This document shows, piece after piece, positions 34,973 to 43,593 of a stretch of DNA of 64,000 nucleotides. The stretch spans positions 4,756,001 to 4,820,000 of the forward strand of contig NC_016584.1 in the NCBI RefSeq assembly GCF_000235605.1, in the 5' to 3' direction. Position numbers and translations under genes: made by a program. The DNA is from Desulfosporosinus orientis DSM 765 (GTDB lineage: Bacteria; Bacillota; Desulfitobacteriia; Desulfitobacteriales; Desulfitobacteriaceae). The notes beneath the pieces were generated by a model. It was not told the DNA's origin. It saw only the letters and a list, made by a program, of their open reading frames with translations, and did not search any database. Positions within the stretch are counted from its first letter, which is position 1. Each line of letters begins with the position of its first letter.

Positions 34973-35140
34973 ATTCTTTTCCTCCGATCAATTTTGATTT
35001 CAAGAGCAAATTCCTGTTAGGATTAGATTAAACTCTTTCAATTATTTTTCAAGCCCCAATGTTTCATGTTGTAGTGAATCTATCTTTTCTCATGCTCTAT
35101 GATGAGATAATATATAAGCATCTATCAGGAGGTGAACCAA

Positions 35141-35601
35141 ATGAAGAACAAAACTATTTTGGTCGTTGATGATGACAAAAATAGTTGCAAGCTTCTCAAT
35201 CTATATCTATCTGACATCGGCTTTAAACTCCTGATTTGTCATGATGGAAGCTCTGTACTAAGCATTCTAAAACAGGAAGAAGTCGACCTAGTCTTACTCG
35301 ACCTCATGTTACCAGTCATAAATGGTTGGGAAGTATGCAAGATCATTAGGCGTACAAGTTCAATACCCATTATTATGCTGACAGCCCGGGATATGCTGGA
35401 GGATAAATTCAAGGCTTTGATATTGGAGCCGATGATTACATTGTTAAACCTTTTGAACCGAAAGAAGTTATCGCCCGCATCAAGGCCCGCTTAAAAGATC
35501 CTGTTCCGGAGCCTAAATGGGTTGAAGGAATCCTTGAATAGAGGATATCATGGTGAATATTAACAAATACGAAGTACGTCAAGGAGATATACTCATCGTT
35601 T
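35141..35601 (+). pseudogene. Frameshifted, truncated response regulator
   Basis: An ATG behind AGGAGGTG opens a normal receiver domain (ILVVDDDKNS, LVLLDLMLPVINGWEVCK, IPIIMLTAR). After MLEDKFK near 35413 the reading frame is lost. One base shift restores [28 protein letters not shown], which ends at a stop at 35539-35541. A short remnant of the output-domain junction (NINKYEVRQGD, 35553-35600) follows, and the rest of the DNA-binding domain is missing. No histidine kinase gene is adjacent. This is a decayed OmpR-type regulator. Confidence 0.8.
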
Positions 35602-35675
35602 GAAGCCTAAATAGATCCAACTCTTTTATTTTTTGCTTTAACGACATGAAGCATCAGTTGTCCAAAAGAATGCAA

Positions 35676-35712
35676 GCCCCCTGAAACACGCTGAATGTGC
35701 AGGGGGGCCTTA
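35676..35712 (+). terminator. Hairpin after the regulator pseudogene
   Basis: GCCCCCTG/CAGGGGGGC arms with a 16-nt loop; the T-tract is weak (CCTTATACTTT). Confidence 0.5.
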
Positions 35713-35841
35713 TACTTTCTGACATCTAAATTGACCCTAAACATAAAGAGGCAAACATTAGGATTTGTTCATAATATTCACTTCTGTCAAATAGTATTCA
35801 ATGAGCAGGGATTACTATTGTAGGCAAAGGAAGTGACATAC

Positions 35842-36258
35842 ATGTTAACACCTAGCTTAGAAGATTATTTAGAAGAAATATATCGTTTTTCCTTAACTCT
35901 TGATACTGTTCGAGTCACAGACATCAGCAAAAAGCTAAAGGTAGCCTTGCCATCAGTAACTAAGGCCCTTTATCGATTGAGAGATGAAAGCTACATAAAT
36001 TATGAACGTTATGGTGAAATCCAGCTTACAGATCAAGGCAAGGAATTTGGATATTATCTTGTAACCAGGAACAAAATTTTACAGGATTTCCTCGCCCTTA
36101 TAAGGAGCAAATGCAACTTTGCAGCAGAGGCGGAGGCTATGGAACATTACCTTTCAACGGCGACAATCGATGCCATCAAAACACTGGTTGAATTTATGAA
36201 TGACAACCCATCCTGGCTTCAATCCTATAACAATTACATTATCACAAAAGAGTTATAA
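35842..36258 (+). CDS. DtxR/MntR-family metalloregulator
   Basis: 138 residues, the two-domain short form like MntR. The winged helix (about 1-72) begins LTPSLEDYLEEIY, and a dimerisation/metal domain follows. Against B. subtilis MntR (recalled from memory) the ligands Asp8, Glu11, Glu98, Glu101 and His102 are kept. The histidine at position 77 is asparagine here (TRNKIL). The ATG is preferred over a GTG three codons earlier because AAAGGAAG is 8 nt upstream. It neighbours feoA and a feoB remnant in opposite orientation, so it was probably an iron- or manganese-responsive repressor of uptake genes. Confidence 0.82.
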   Translation: MLTPSLEDYLEEIYRFSLTLDTVRVTDISKKLKVALPSVTKALYRLRDESYINYERYGEIQLTDQGKEFGYYLVTRNKILQDFLALIRSKCNFAAEAEAMEHYLSTATIDAIKTLVEFMNDNPSWLQSYNNYIITKEL

Positions 36259-36262
36259 GAAA

Positions 36263-36292
36263 TTAATCCCCGCCATACAAGACGGGGATTAA
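36263..36292 (+). terminator. Terminator after the DtxR-type gene
   Basis: TTAATCCCCG/CGGGGATTAA arms with a 10-nt loop and a following TACTT. Confidence 0.7.
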
Positions 36293-36297
36293 TACTT

Positions 36298-36314
36298 CCT
36301 AAACTAAGTTTAGG
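36298..36314. promoter_or_regulatory. 17-bp palindrome CCTAAACT-A-AGTTTAGG
   Basis: Eight-base perfect arms. The GTTTAGG half resembles DtxR-type boxes (TTAGG...CCTAA), and the site lies next to a DtxR-family gene. Confidence 0.35.
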
Positions 36315-36394
36315 AGATACACAGTCTGAGCTACGATAAAACAAACGTACTTCCCGTTTCTTTGTACATACTGAGCAAGGTTGTTTTACAGGGC

Positions 36395-36780
36395 CAGTGC
36401 AGCAGCGCAAAAAGGATCATGCTGAAAGGCACTGTTTGCCGCAGGCTGCCCTTCACCACTCCTTGCTGCTGTAGGGACAATGGCAACACCCAGTTCTTGT
36501 TCAAGTTCTTTGAAGTTAATTTTTATTCCTTTTTCTTGGCTTCATCAATTAAGTTTACACATATTATCACATTTGTTGATATCCTTGCAAGGCTAAATAA
36601 GATTTCGTTCAAGGGACGTAGCATCTAGTACAACGAGAGTTGCATCAGGTTTACCAAAACAGATAAAATCTCGGGCAATTTCTTCTTAAACTGTGTGAGT
36701 GAGCTAATAACGAATAAGTACCCGGCAAATCAACAAGTAGGAAGGATCTTTCATTGGCAAATTCATGCCGTTTCACCTCA
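36395..36780 (-). pseudogene. feoB: feoB remnant (ferrous iron transporter G domain)
   Basis: Translation of the minus strand in shifting frames gives unmistakable FeoB pieces: [43 protein letters not shown], then VNLIDEAKKKGIKINFKELEQELGV followed by AIVPTAARSGEG. The Walker A N-terminus and the whole membrane part are absent, and several frameshifts and stops interrupt the rest. It lies directly downstream of feoA, as feoB should. Confidence 0.88.
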
Positions 36781-36806
36781 AATACTCCTGATTATTAACA
36801 TTAATG

Positions 36807-37049
36807 TTATACAACTTTATTAACTGCGATTAGTTTTGCGTCTTCACTGCGCAAGGCGATGACCGTATCGCGAACTAAGTAGGCAATGGGGTCTCCGGCA
36901 GGTGCTTTGCCGATACAGGTGAGAACCGTCCCCGGGACTATACCTAGGTCAAGAATTCGGCGGCGAAGTAACCCTTTTACTTCTAAATGAACAACATTGG
37001 ATGTTTCGCCAAGTTTTAGTGTTGATAATGGCACGGACTTTCTTGTCAT
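36807..37049 (-). CDS. feoA: FeoA-like SH3-domain protein
   Basis: 80 residues; the ATG is 10 nt after AAAGGAG (a GTG two codons earlier is the alternative). It has the typical FeoA SH3-like fold: PLSTLKLGETSNVVHLEV, then LLRRRILDLGIVPGTVLTCIGKAPAGDPIAYLV and a closing IALRSEDAKLIAV. FeoA assists FeoB in ferrous iron uptake. Here feoB is broken, so the protein is either orphaned or serves another feoB copy elsewhere in the genome. Confidence 0.88.
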   Translation of the reverse strand: MTRKSVPLSTLKLGETSNVVHLEVKGLLRRRILDLGIVPGTVLTCIGKAPAGDPIAYLVRDTVIALRSEDAKLIAVNKVV

Positions 37050-37111
37050 TTTCACAATTCTCCTTTCAAGAACTGTTAGTCAAAGGCAACTTTTAAAGTA
37101 TGCCAGGCGTT

Positions 37112-37126
37112 ATTTCAGTATGAAAT
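37112..37126. promoter_or_regulatory. Inverted repeat ATTTCA-gta-TGAAAT upstream of feoA
   Basis: Perfect 6-bp arms about 65-80 bp before the feoA start; a possible regulator site. The remaining 37050-37270 shows no gene. Confidence 0.3.
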
Positions 37127-37270
37127 ACAATATTTAATCTGAGATCCGATTGTTACTTCAGAGGTTTGGTAATATTTTCAGGATGATTTAAGCTGTTAAT
37201 CGCGCATAGCCGAGGATAGGTCCTTCGGGTCTATTATCCTTTAGAATGTTTTGGGATTGTTTTCTGAGTC

Positions 37271-37320
37271 AAGAAAAAAAGCCTTCTCACTACTTTGTCA
37301 AAATCAAAGTGGTAGGAACG
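37271..37320 (-). terminator. Terminator of the cobalt operon
   Basis: Arms 37281-37297 and 37303-37320 (CTACTTTG/CAAAGTGGTAG with one G-U pair) followed by seven T on the minus strand, about 35-80 bp after the cbiJ/cobK stop. Confidence 0.75.
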
Positions 37321-37351
37321 CTTGTGTCTTTTTGTTATTATCGAAATCCTA

Positions 37352-38071
37352 TTATGCATTGGCATCAACCCAATCGAGCAACTCTTTGACACTATTAACC
37401 GTTAGCCCTTGGCAAATCGTGTTTCTTTTTATAAGAACAATCTCTAATCCTAATTCTAAGGCGGCGGATATTTTGGTATCCGTGCCTCCTGCCAAACCGC
37501 TGTCACGGGTGAATAGGATGTCTGCACCATAAAATTTAAATAGCACTCTGTTAACCTCTTTAGAAAACTGACCTTGCATGGCTACAATATCCCTAGGAGA
37601 AATGCCCATGTCCTGGCATTTTTGCACTAGGCGCCCTTCCGGCAGAACTCGAATAACCAAACGAGCTAAACGGGCAAATGAACTTTGAACTATGGTCTCT
37701 AATTGATGGCTGCCCGTTGTGACAAAAATCGTAATCAGGCGTCCTTTTTCTTGAGATAATGTACAAACCCGTTGTTCTAATTGAAGTAAAGCATCCTCCC
37801 AGTTAACAACAGGATATATTAAGGGGTTGTCAGGAATTATGGTCTCAGGTCTTTCTAACCTAAGATAAGGAATATTCCGCTGCTCACACCAATTTCGCAA
37901 GGGCGCAAACTTCAAACTGCTTGAAGGAGGGCTAGCATCGATAATTAAGTTCGGCGAATGTAAACATGTTCTCTCACTCCAGGTTTGCATTCTTACCAGC
38001 TCAAGTTTTCTGCTCCTGAGACATGCACTAATCTCACGGGCTGCAGCTGTTTCTCCTAAAAGTATAATCAT
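37352..38071 (-). CDS. cbiJ: Precorrin-6A/cobalt-precorrin-6A reductase
   Basis: 239 residues, family length. N-terminal Rossmann-like IILLGETAAAREISACL. The middle has LIIDASPPSSSLKFAPLRNWCEQRNIPYLRLERP (the conserved PFA..S..A/WC..R..P..R.ER pattern). Near the C-terminus are LFTRDSGLAGGTDTKISAALELGLEIVLIKRN, where the TKDSG..GG..K.. motif is typical of CobK/CbiJ. It reduces the corrin ring in adenosylcobalamin synthesis. As the last gene of a cobalt-uptake operon under a cobalamin riboswitch it fits the pathway; the anaerobic (cbi) version is inferred from the organism type. Confidence 0.9.
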   Translation of the reverse strand: MIILLGETAAAREISACLRSRKLELVRMQTWSERTCLHSPNLIIDASPPSSSLKFAPLRNWCEQRNIPYLRLERPETIIPDNPLIYPVVNWEDALLQLEQRVCTLSQEKGRLITIFVTTGSHQLETIVQSSFARLARLVIRVLPEGRLVQKCQDMGISPRDIVAMQGQFSKEVNRVLFKFYGADILFTRDSGLAGGTDTKISAALELGLEIVLIKRNTICQGLTVNSVKELLDWVDANA

Positions 38072-38104
38072 TGCAAACCTCCATGGGCTGAGTAATTATT
38101 TCTT

Positions 38105-38959
38105 CTAAGCACTTTGCTGATCGCGCTTAGCCGGTATGTTCAAAAATAAATCTTCTTTCGTCTTAGGAAGTGGTGTCGAAGGAGAAAGCCATCCTTTCTT
38201 CACCAGCTCACGATGAGTTTCAATCAGCCATGGAATGGTTAAGTCCGCTCGTTCCACAATATCTGGTTGAACTAATACTTCATCGGGCAAGCCTTGAGCG
38301 ATAACCTCACCCCGGTACATGATTGCTAATTTGTCTGACCAACTATAAGCTAAATCCACATCATGAGTTGATAAGACAATGGTTTTTCCTTCGCAGCTCA
38401 GCTTATCCAGGAGCTGCATAAACTCATGGGCGTGGCGTGGATCCATCCCGGCGGTAGGCTCGTCAAAAATAATAATTTCGGGTTCCATGGCTAATACCCC
38501 AGCAATGGAAACCCTTTTTTTCTGTCCATAGCTCAACAAGTGCGTAGGCTTATCCTCCAGGTCCGAGGTTTCGGTATCTGCCAAGGCCTGTTTAACTCGT
38601 TCTGCTACTTCTTCGTCAGAAAGCCCCAGATTAAGTGGGCCAAATGAGACGTCCTGCCATACACTTGCCGAAAACAACTGACTATCCGGATCTTGAAAAA
38701 CAATACCCACTTTCTTACGCAACTCAATCAGGGCCTTTTTCTTATAAGAAATTCCCTGTCCTTGAAATTTTACAGTCCCTGAGCTTGGACAATAAATTCC
38801 GTTAAAATGCATAAATAACGTCGATTTTCCAGCTCCGTTCGAACCTAGAATGGCTAATTTTTCGCCTTTACGGACTTGTAGGTTGACTTTGCGCAAAGCA
38901 TTTGTACCATCCGGATAGGAATACTCTAAATCAACTGCTTCAAGTATGGTCTCTGACAT
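38105..38959 (-). CDS. cbiO: Cobalt ECF transporter ATPase CbiO
   Basis: 284 residues. Walker A ILGSNGAGKSTLFMHFNG near 38-55, Q-loop FQDPDSQLFSASV near 87, signature LLSYGQKKRVSIAG near 142, Walker B IIIFDEPTAGMDP near 162 and switch His STHD near 197. These are the ECF-type features (SYGQKKRV, DPD-Q). It energises the CbiMNQ module. The ATG follows GGAGGTAATTTG; the TTG immediately before it is less likely. It starts 4 bp after the cbiQ stop. Confidence 0.93.
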   Translation of the reverse strand: MSETILEAVDLEYSYPDGTNALRKVNLQVRKGEKLAILGSNGAGKSTLFMHFNGIYCPSSGTVKFQGQGISYKKKALIELRKKVGIVFQDPDSQLFSASVWQDVSFGPLNLGLSDEEVAERVKQALADTETSDLEDKPTHLLSYGQKKRVSIAGVLAMEPEIIIFDEPTAGMDPRHAHEFMQLLDKLSCEGKTIVLSTHDVDLAYSWSDKLAIMYRGEVIAQGLPDEVLVQPDIVERADLTIPWLIETHRELVKKGWLSPSTPLPKTKEDLFLNIPAKRDQQSA

Positions 38960-38963
38960 CAAA

Positions 38964-39737
38964 TTACCTCCAAAGTAAATTCAATAAGATTAAAGGTATT
39001 TCCAGCCCAATTATTATACCATAATTCCTAAGGTTTACCGGACGTTTCTTATTAAGGACTTTAATCTCACCCGTATAGCCTCGGGCAGACATTGAATCAT
39101 ACAATTCTTGGGACTTAATGAAAACCTTCCCTAAAAGTGCAGAAAAGAGCCTACTCATTGAGCGAAAAGAACTTTTCATTGTTACGTATCCTGAACGGGA
39201 AACCTGAGCACGACGGATGGTGGTTGCCGTTTCCAAGAAAACAAAAATAAATCGATAAATAAGCACCATTAACTCGGTTATAATAAAAGGTACTTTTAAG
39301 CAATGAAGAATTGAAATCAACTCAGTGAGGGGAGTCGTCAAGGCCAAAAAATACAGACACGAAACAGCCCCTATGGATCTGAGGAAAAGATTCACAGCTG
39401 TGATCAGATCCGGGTAGCGTATTCCTATGGTCAGCCCCTTCATTGAATACGCAAGCCAAAATCCCAAAGGATCTTTAGATATTGAAAAGGCTATGGTCAA
39501 TACGCTGATTAAAAGAAAGGAGAGGGGGATTGCTAAAAGCTTGAACAATACTCTAGTTGGAATGCCGGCTTTTATGACAATCCCACCTGCCATTATTGCC
39601 AGGATTATTAAAGGAGTCAGCATAGTGGTTTGCGAGGTAAGGCATACAACCATGGTAATCATGGCAAAAAAGGCTTTCTCCCCAGGATGAACCGTTATTA
39701 AATTGTTGTGATAGGCGTATGTGTCTATATCGTTCAA
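38964..39737 (-). CDS. cbiQ: Cobalt ECF transporter T component CbiQ
   Basis: 257 residues with 5-6 membrane helices. The two cytoplasmic coupling helices carry the A-R-[SG] motifs: AQVSRSGYV near 178 and the later DSMSARGYTGEIKVL near 214-228. It begins at TTG, whose bases overlap the cbiN stop (TTGA). It couples ATP hydrolysis by CbiO to the substrate-capturing CbiMN. Confidence 0.9.
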   Translation of the reverse strand: MNDIDTYAYHNNLITVHPGEKAFFAMITMVVCLTSQTTMLTPLIILAIMAGGIVIKAGIPTRVLFKLLAIPLSFLLISVLTIAFSISKDPLGFWLAYSMKGLTIGIRYPDLITAVNLFLRSIGAVSCLYFLALTTPLTELISILHCLKVPFIITELMVLIYRFIFVFLETATTIRRAQVSRSGYVTMKSSFRSMSRLFSALLGKVFIKSQELYDSMSARGYTGEIKVLNKKRPVNLRNYGIIIGLEIPLILLNLLWR

Positions 39738-40030
39738 GCTTCTTCCCTCTTATTACTAACCTGTTTTCCTTTGGAATAGCCTATATAATAAAATACAAAT
39801 CCACTTCCGACAGCAGCTTGCAAAGCAAACAATAAGGATTCAATCTCACCGCTGGGGGGTTCCCAGAGGGCCTTAAACCAAGGAGTATAATTAGCATTGA
39901 GCTCCATGATCGCTTCTTCAGCCTGGCCGTCAGCACCACCGAATTCGGCACCCCGGGCAATAAATAAAGGTACGATCGCTAATACTACAACAACTACTAA
40001 AATGATCATATTTTTAGTAAAGAGTTTCAT
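39734..40030 (-). CDS. cbiN: Cobalt transport protein CbiN
   Basis: 98 residues, two membrane helices (about 6-25 and 68-88) with an extracytoplasmic loop containing the family sequence [40 protein letters not shown]. CbiN assists metal loading into CbiM. ATGA overlap with cbiM upstream and TTGA overlap with cbiQ downstream. Confidence 0.92.
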   Translation of the reverse strand: MKLFTKNMIILVVVVVLAIVPLFIARGAEFGGADGQAEEAIMELNANYTPWFKALWEPPSGEIESLLFALQAAVGSGFVFYYIGYSKGKQVSNKREEA

Positions 40031-40812
40031 GCTTTAACCTCCCGTTTAATAGACGATAATGCTTTGCCGGTAAAAGCACCTAAAACCTGCAGCTCTTTTT
40101 GACTATAAGCCATGAGGATATTGAATACCATAACCGTAAGCAGACCTTCACTAATGGCTAAAGGAACCTGAGTGACGGCAAAAATGCCCATAAATTTAGC
40201 GACAGCTGCGGCTACTCCTCCTGATGCCGCCGGAAATGCTAAGCCTAACTGGATTGAGGTTGTTACATAAGTCATTAGATCACCCAAGGTTGCCGCCACA
40301 AAAATCGACAGCCATTGAGGAGCACCCAATTTCTTTAACACTCTGTAAATACCATAGGATACGAAAGGACCGACAATCCCCATAGAAAAGGTGTTTGCAC
40401 CTAAAGTTGTAATTCCTCCATGAGCTAACAGCAGTGCCTGAAAGATTAAGACAATCATACCTAAAACAGTCATAGCAACAGGTCCAAACAAAATCGCGCC
40501 TAAACCAACCCCCGTAGGATGGGAACAACTTCCGGTTACGGAAGGTATTTTTAAAGCTGACAAGACAAAGGCAAAAGCCCCTGCCATACCAAGCAGCATC
40601 TTCAAATTAGGATGAAGGGTAACGGTCTTCTTAATAGAAATCACTCCGGCTATGACAAAGGGAATCATCGCGACCCACCAAAATGCGGCCCAGTTAAAGG
40701 GTAAGAAGCCCTCCATAATATGCATTGCATAAACGCTATCCGGAAAAACCATATAAACAGACATAACGTAAATGAGTAATAAACCAATATTTTTAGTCTT
40801 TAACAGCCTCAT
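40027..40812 (-). CDS. cbiM: Cobalt ECF transporter S component CbiM
   Basis: 261 residues. A signal peptide (about 1-29, ending DSVYA) exposes the mature N-terminus MHIMEGFLP, whose Met-His-Ile-Met block with its second-position histidine binds Co(II) in CbiM. Seven or so helices follow, with [18 protein letters not shown] near 94-111 (the loop His) and [16 protein letters not shown] near 134. It is first in the operon, after a long leader with a cobalamin riboswitch. Nickel is the main alternative substrate in the family, but the operon with cbiJ supports cobalt. Confidence 0.93.
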   Translation of the reverse strand: MRLLKTKNIGLLLIYVMSVYMVFPDSVYAMHIMEGFLPFNWAAFWWVAMIPFVIAGVISIKKTVTLHPNLKMLLGMAGAFAFVLSALKIPSVTGSCSHPTGVGLGAILFGPVAMTVLGMIVLIFQALLLAHGGITTLGANTFSMGIVGPFVSYGIYRVLKKLGAPQWLSIFVAATLGDLMTYVTTSIQLGLAFPAASGGVAAAVAKFMGIFAVTQVPLAISEGLLTVMVFNILMAYSQKELQVLGAFTGKALSSIKREVKA

Positions 40813-40902
40813 ACACTAAACAACTCCTTTTGCTTTACTTCGGAAAGAAATATCAATATAACGCTTGGATATTTCTCTTCTAACTCTTAATGACTCCTCC
40901 TC

Positions 40903-41075
40903 TAAATAAAATAAGAGACAACCGAACATCACGATTTAAAGCAATGTATCGGTTGTCTCGGACACTGCGTTCTCTCCCGCTTTCAAGTTCGCTTCGCATT
41001 TTTGAAAGCAGATCCCGCTCGAACAAGACATACCCTGCAGGTTGGCTTCCCTCAGGAAACCCTATGTAACTAAAT
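40903..41075 (-). ncRNA. Second structured leader segment before cbiM, with terminator
   Basis: Between the riboswitch terminator and cbiM the minus strand carries a further about 170-nt structured segment: GGTTTCC/GGGAAGCC hairpin (41044-41061), a GCTTTCA/TGAAAGC stem-loop, and finally an 11-bp perfect stem GAGACAACCGA/TCGGTTGTCTC (40915-40925, 40949-40959) followed by TTATTTTATTT. That last hairpin is terminator-like. I cannot match the segment to a known riboswitch; a Ni/Co-sensing RNA is one idea to test. Confidence 0.5.
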
Positions 41076-41079
41076 CAAT

Positions 41080-41108
41080 ATATAAAAGCCCTCCAGATTT
41101 GGAGGGCT
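41080..41108 (-). terminator. Expression-platform terminator of the cobalamin riboswitch
   Basis: AGCCCTCC/GGAGGGCT arms, 6-nt loop, then TTTTATATA on the minus strand. Confidence 0.8.
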
Positions 41109-41124
41109 GAAATATCAAGGATTC

Positions 41125-41300
41125 CTGCCACCCATCCATCGTGAGTAGAGCATAAGAGCAATCAGGTCTCCTGGCTTAGGTTCACCGTAAATTGCCTCCT
41201 TCCCAAGTTTCCTCAGTGGATATGGCAATTACTCCCCTTTACAGTGGCGGGACCGCGCCGGATTCACACCGGCTTCCCTGGTCAAATTTTTCAGAATTGA
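41125..41300 (-). promoter_or_regulatory. Cobalamin riboswitch
   Basis: Minus-strand landmarks in order: GGGAAGCCGGTGTGAATCC (about 41258-41276), GCGGTCCCGCCACTG (41242-41256), and the B12 box AAGCCAGGAGACCTG (about 41163-41177). These are the conserved core and L5-L13 kissing elements of adenosylcobalamin riboswitches. It controls the downstream cobalt transport and cbiJ genes: ligand binding should favour the terminator at 41080-41108. Confidence 0.95.
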
Positions 41301-41333
41301 AAAATCACTTGCTCAATTCATTAAGTTAAGTCT

Positions 41334-41362
41334 AATTTAACACGAAAACACGCCTCAGTCAA
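41334..41362 (-). promoter_or_regulatory. Promoter of the cbi operon
   Basis: TTGACT (41357-41362), 17 bp, TAAATT (41334-41339), 35 bp before the riboswitch and just beyond the RNase J stop. Confidence 0.55.
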
Positions 41363-41379
41363 GCAAGAGTTTGTTTTTA

Positions 41380-43044
41380 TCACTCAACCTCCTGAATAAT
41401 CGGCAATATCACAGGTCTTCGACGTGTCTTCTCATAAAAATGCTTACTTAAAGCTTCTCGTATTTGATTCTTAAACACGGCCCATTCCGTAACGCGATTC
41501 TCACGGCAGCGTGCCATCGTTTGTCTGACCTTTTGTTTAGCTTCATCTAACATGGACTCCGATTCACGAACGTATACAAACCCTCGAGTAACTACATCCG
41601 GCCCGGCCACAATAGCGCCGCTGGTACGGCTTATCGTCATGACAACGATTAATATCCCATCTTGAGAAAGTTGCTTGCGATCCCGCAGAACAATATTTCC
41701 AACATCTCCGATACCCAGCCCATCAATTAAGACTTTACCTGACATAACCTTTCCGCCTAAAGCTGCACCATGACGGGTAAACTCAACAACCCCGCCATTT
41801 TCAGTGATAAATATATTCTCCCTGGGGACACCAAGCTGCTCGGCCAACTGTGCATGTTTAATAAGCATCCGATATTCACCGTGGACAGGCATAAAATACT
41901 GTGGGCGAACCATACTTAACATTAACTTTTGTTCCTCTTGACTAGCGTGACCGGATACATGCATCCCTTCTGCCGATTCATAAATCACATTTGCCCCCAG
42001 CTTAAATAACTGATCCACTGTCTTGGCAACGGATTTTTCATTACCAGGAATCGGGCTGGCAGAAATAATCACAGTATCACCGGGCTGGATAGCCACATGA
42101 CGATGATCGTGATTGGCCATTCGGGTTAATGCTGACATAGGTTCCCCTTGACTGCCTGTAGTTAAGATGCAAGCTTGGTTTCCGGGTAAGCCGATTATTT
42201 CGTCGATATCGATTAAGGTTCCTTCCGGAATATCCAGATATCCCAGTTCTTCTGCAATTCCCACAATATTGACCATACTTCGTCCCACTACAGCTACCTT
42301 GCGATTAGTATTTACTGCGGAAGTGATCGCTTGTTGTAGCCGGTATACGTTTGACGCAAAGCTTGCTAAAATGACACGATCTTTTGCATTGCGAAATGCT
42401 TCGTCAATCATTTCTCCAACATGACTTTCTGAGGGGGTAAAACCAGCTCTTTCTACATTCGTACTATCTGATAGTAAGCATAATACTCCTTTGTCCCCCA
42501 GTTCGGAAAATTTATGAATATCTAATATTTCTCCAGAAACCGGGGTGTGGTCTAATTTAAAGTCCCCAGTGGCGACAATCGTTCCCAGGGGGGAATGAAT
42601 CGCTATCGCAACGGAGTCGGGAATACTATGATTTACACGGATAAATTCAATGCGAAATACTCCTAATTTTATAACATCTCGTGGCTGTACAACCGTCGCT
42701 TGAATACTGCTCAAATTATTTTCTTTCATTTTGGACTGAATAATTCCTAAGGTCAAACGCGTCCCAAATACCGGTACTTCCAGATCTCTCAATAAATAAG
42801 GCAATGCCCCGATATGATCTTCATGTCCATGGGTGAGCAATATACCTAAAAGCATTTCTTTGTGTTCAATCAAATAGCTGTAGTCCGGGATGACAATATC
42901 AATCCCAAGCATGTCATCATCGGGAAAAGCAAGTCCCGCATCGATAAGTACCATTTGGTTATCGTAACGAATGACGGTCATGTTTTTCCCGATTTCTCCA
43001 AGTCCCCCTAAAGGGATAATTTGTAATTTGTGTTCTTTTGCCAA
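41380..43044 (-). CDS. rnj: Ribonuclease J
   Basis: 554 residues, typical length. The beta-lactamase part has GGLGEIGKNM at 14-23, LLTHGHEDHIGALPYLL near 69-85, ATGDFKLDHTP near 160 and SDSTN near 192. The beta-CASP part contains SMVNIVGIAEELGYLD, ILTTGSQGEPMSALTRMA and the VSGHASQEEQKLM histidine motif. A C-terminal dimer domain follows. It is a 5'-3' exo/endoribonuclease of mRNA turnover and rRNA maturation. The start is TTG, 8 nt after AGGAGGTGG. Position next to dapA matches the place of rnjB in Bacillus. Confidence 0.92.
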   Translation of the reverse strand: MAKEHKLQIIPLGGLGEIGKNMTVIRYDNQMVLIDAGLAFPDDDMLGIDIVIPDYSYLIEHKEMLLGILLTHGHEDHIGALPYLLRDLEVPVFGTRLTLGIIQSKMKENNLSSIQATVVQPRDVIKLGVFRIEFIRVNHSIPDSVAIAIHSPLGTIVATGDFKLDHTPVSGEILDIHKFSELGDKGVLCLLSDSTNVERAGFTPSESHVGEMIDEAFRNAKDRVILASFASNVYRLQQAITSAVNTNRKVAVVGRSMVNIVGIAEELGYLDIPEGTLIDIDEIIGLPGNQACILTTGSQGEPMSALTRMANHDHRHVAIQPGDTVIISASPIPGNEKSVAKTVDQLFKLGANVIYESAEGMHVSGHASQEEQKLMLSMVRPQYFMPVHGEYRMLIKHAQLAEQLGVPRENIFITENGGVVEFTRHGAALGGKVMSGKVLIDGLGIGDVGNIVLRDRKQLSQDGILIVVMTISRTSGAIVAGPDVVTRGFVYVRESESMLDEAKQKVRQTMARCRENRVTEWAVFKNQIREALSKHFYEKTRRRPVILPIIQEVE

Positions 43045-43234
43045 ACAAATCCACCTCCTATTATTCTTATCTCATGTGCCAATATAGTTAACGGAATCCC
43101 CCGTGGCTTTTTCTTCGCAGTTTAAAATAACGCAACAAAAAGACGCGAAATAACAAAACGAACACAATGACGCCCAGTGTTCGCCAGTACTTCGAAAATC
43201 ATCTATTAAACTAGCCGCACAATTAAGATAATAT

Positions 43235-43263
43235 ATTATAGCGCGAAAAACGAAGGCTTGCAA
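43235..43263 (-). promoter_or_regulatory. Promoter of the RNase J gene
   Basis: TTGCAA (43258-43263), 17 bp, TATAAT (43235-43240) on the minus strand; the leader is about 180 nt. Confidence 0.65.
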
Positions 43264-43422
43264 GTTAGTTCATTACCCTTGAAACCAGCTTTATTGCTGT
43301 ATTTTGACAAAGAGTATGTATTAAATAACACAATTCGGGAACTATATCTTTAAGTTGATTTAAAAACTTGGCTACCGTCAAAGTTATACTTTTTGACTTA
43401 TCAAAAGAGAGGTGGAATTATT

Positions 43423-43560
43423 ATGACCAATGTAGTTTGTAATGCAACTAAATGTCAACATAATGAGGAAGGACACTGTCAGCTTGAAACATTAAGTGTC
43501 ACATCAAGCTTAATGGATCGTGAAGCAGAGTGTGCTTTTTATGAACCTAGCGATAAATGA
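43423..43560 (+). CDS. DUF1540 small Cys-rich protein
   Basis: 45 residues, too short for many gene finders. It begins MTNVVCNATKCQHNEEGHC and ends with ECAFYEP, giving the C-x4-C-x7-C-x-to-C pattern of DUF1540. The ATG is 8 nt after GAGAGGTGG. Small proteins of this family are common in spore-forming clostridia and probably bind a metal through the four cysteines. It stands alone between divergent rnj and the dapA terminators. Confidence 0.8.
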   Translation: MTNVVCNATKCQHNEEGHCQLETLSVTSSLMDREAECAFYEPSDK

Positions 43561-43593
43561 TTTGGTTTTGGCTGAACCGATCAACTATTAATA

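Noticed and set aside
43072-43263. 63-codon frame upstream of RNase J
   Set aside because: Overlaps the rnj promoter and leader; no ribosome site.
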